From a bacterium (GTDB lineage: Bacteria > Latescibacterota > Latescibacteria > Latescibacterales > Latescibacteraceae), in contig JAJFUH010000161.1 in assembly GCA_021372535.1 (NCBI GenBank), positions 1 to 21,836 of the forward strand: a stretch of DNA of 21,836 nt, written 5' to 3'. This document shows positions 21,135 to 21,836 of this stretch, in pieces. The notes under the pieces were generated by a model, which did no database searches, had not been told where the DNA came from, and saw only the letters and a list, made by a program, of their open reading frames with translations. The first letter of the stretch is position 1. Each line of letters opens with the position of its first letter. Made by a program: the position numbers and the translations under genes.

Positions 21135-21836
21135 TCACTTCACCATCACCATCTTTCCTGTCGCCGTTAGTCCGCCACAGGTCAACCGGGCGAAGTAGAT
21201 GCCCGCCGAAACCGGTGCTCCGCCGTCGTCCTTGCCGTCCCACACGGCGGTGTGTCGACCCGCTGCCAGGGACTCCGAAACGAGCTCGCGGATCTTCTGC
21301 CCGGCTATGTTGTAAATGATAAGGGATGCAGATCCGCCTTCGGGAAGGGTGAACCCGATGGTGGTCGAAGGATTGAACGGATTAGGGTAGTTCTGCGCAA
21401 TGGTGACAGCCTGCGGAAGTGTGGTGTATTCTTCCTGTACAAATATCGGAGTAGCATCTCCCAGATCCAATGCATTAAACACCGCCGAATGAGCAACACC
21501 GACAGTGGCGTCCCAGTCGGTAGTAAGTGAAAAATATACTCTTACCCGATCATTGAAACCATCGCTTGCGGTGCTGAGTTTCACCCACGAATCTCCTTCA
21601 AGATAGTTGTTGGAAATTGCGCAGTTTTTTCGGGCAATTTTAAAAGAACTGAATGGCTCGCCTGATAGAGACTGGGAATTGAACCTTCCCCAGGATGCTC
21701 CTATGCACATGTCTGTGTAGACGGCGTACTGTCCTCACGACCACCCTGTAATTCCTGCAGTTTTCTGGAGAATCCCAATATAAGCCTGGTTTGTTCTCTG
21801 ACCCGACACATCGGACACCACAGAAAAAGTAGCATA
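21135..21836 (-). CDS. 3' end of a secreted protein with FlgD-like/type IX-type sorting domain, frame interrupted by TGA
   Basis: The frame runs from the window edge to the stop at 21135, with one in-frame TGA at 21735-21737. The last 80 or so residues form a FlgD-like or type IX-style C-terminal domain: NYPNPFNPSTTIGF, SLIIYNIAGQKIREL, HTAVWDGKDDGGAPVSAGIY and a final GKMVMVK. Such domains act as secretion or surface-sorting signals on large exported proteins in FCB bacteria. Upstream is a beta-rich stretch of unknown kind. The residues before the TGA (IGILQKTAGITGWS) continue smoothly into those after it (GQYAVYTDMCIGASW), so one gene is probably involved. The TGA may be a nonsense mutation or a sequence error; otherwise only ATG 21710 onward would be translated. 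The true start lies outside the window. Confidence 0.65.

Noticed and set aside
1-21836. tRNA or rRNA genes
   Set aside because: I saw no cloverleaf-like sequence with conserved T-arm or rRNA core motifs in the gaps on either strand, though reading by eye could miss a divergent tRNA.

Overview
The window looks like a chromosomal segment of an uncultured Gram-negative bacterium, probably from the FCB/Latescibacterota-like part of the tree. The evidence is a complete set of KDO (lipopolysaccharide core sugar) genes, a lipid-A/undecaprenyl-type glycosylation cassette, a secreted protein ending in a FlgD-like/type IX-type sorting domain, several secreted carbohydrate-active proteins (a CE7-like esterase, a CBM9-like protein, a DUF4861 protein, a Tat-exported Gfo/Idh/MocA oxidoreductase), and many short dispersed palindromic repeats. 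The phylum is an inference from gene style, not a demonstrated assignment. Stop codons TAA, TAG and TGA are all used normally.

Layout, left to right. 1-185: a two-hairpin repeat, then a promoter. 186-1262: Tat-signal Gfo/Idh/MocA protein. 1403-4826: four-gene envelope glycosylation cassette (sugar-nucleotide epimerase, GT2, LAB_N small membrane protein, ArnT-like GT39). 4988-6262: LarA-type nickel racemase homologue with its own promoter. 6263-7189: repeat-rich insertion carrying a small PD-(D/E)XK gene of the GxxExxY family between terminal inverted repeats. It is accompanied by a duplication of the start of kdsB. 7190-12726: kdsB, pyrG, kdsA, murA, kdsC, supplying CMP-KDO, CTP and the first peptidoglycan precursor step. 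12819-15683: secreted tandem hydrolase and CBM9-like protein. 15684-16324: repeats and a terminator. 16325-16717 (-): single-domain cupin. 17018-18845 (-): DUF116 membrane protein followed by a PP-loop sulfurtransferase-like ATPase, in one overlapping operon. 18846-19289: bidirectional terminator, hairpin pair and the second, inverted copy of the two-hairpin repeat. 19290-20639 (-): secreted DUF4861 protein. 20640-21134: repeats. 21135-21836 (-): 3' end of a secreted protein with a sorting domain, running off the window and interrupted by an in-frame TGA.

How the genes fit together. KdsA makes KDO-8-phosphate, KdsC dephosphorylates it, and KdsB activates KDO with CTP, which PyrG makes; kdsD (arabinose-5-phosphate isomerase) and lpt genes are not in the window. 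The 1403-4826 cassette could build a sugar on a polyprenyl carrier and pass it to lipid A or another envelope acceptor. The esterase, CBM9-like, DUF4861 and Gfo/Idh proteins suggest a polysaccharide-degrading lifestyle.

The most unusual part is 6263-7219. A GxxExxY nuclease-like gene sits between about 43-bp inverted repeats with a recurring outer end (TAGAAC then G or A, then CGGAT). There is a degenerate partial second copy on its left and a 121-bp duplication reaching into kdsB on its right. Related solo repeats occur at four other places in the window. This looks like a small mobile or amplifying element that has not been named in terms I recognise.
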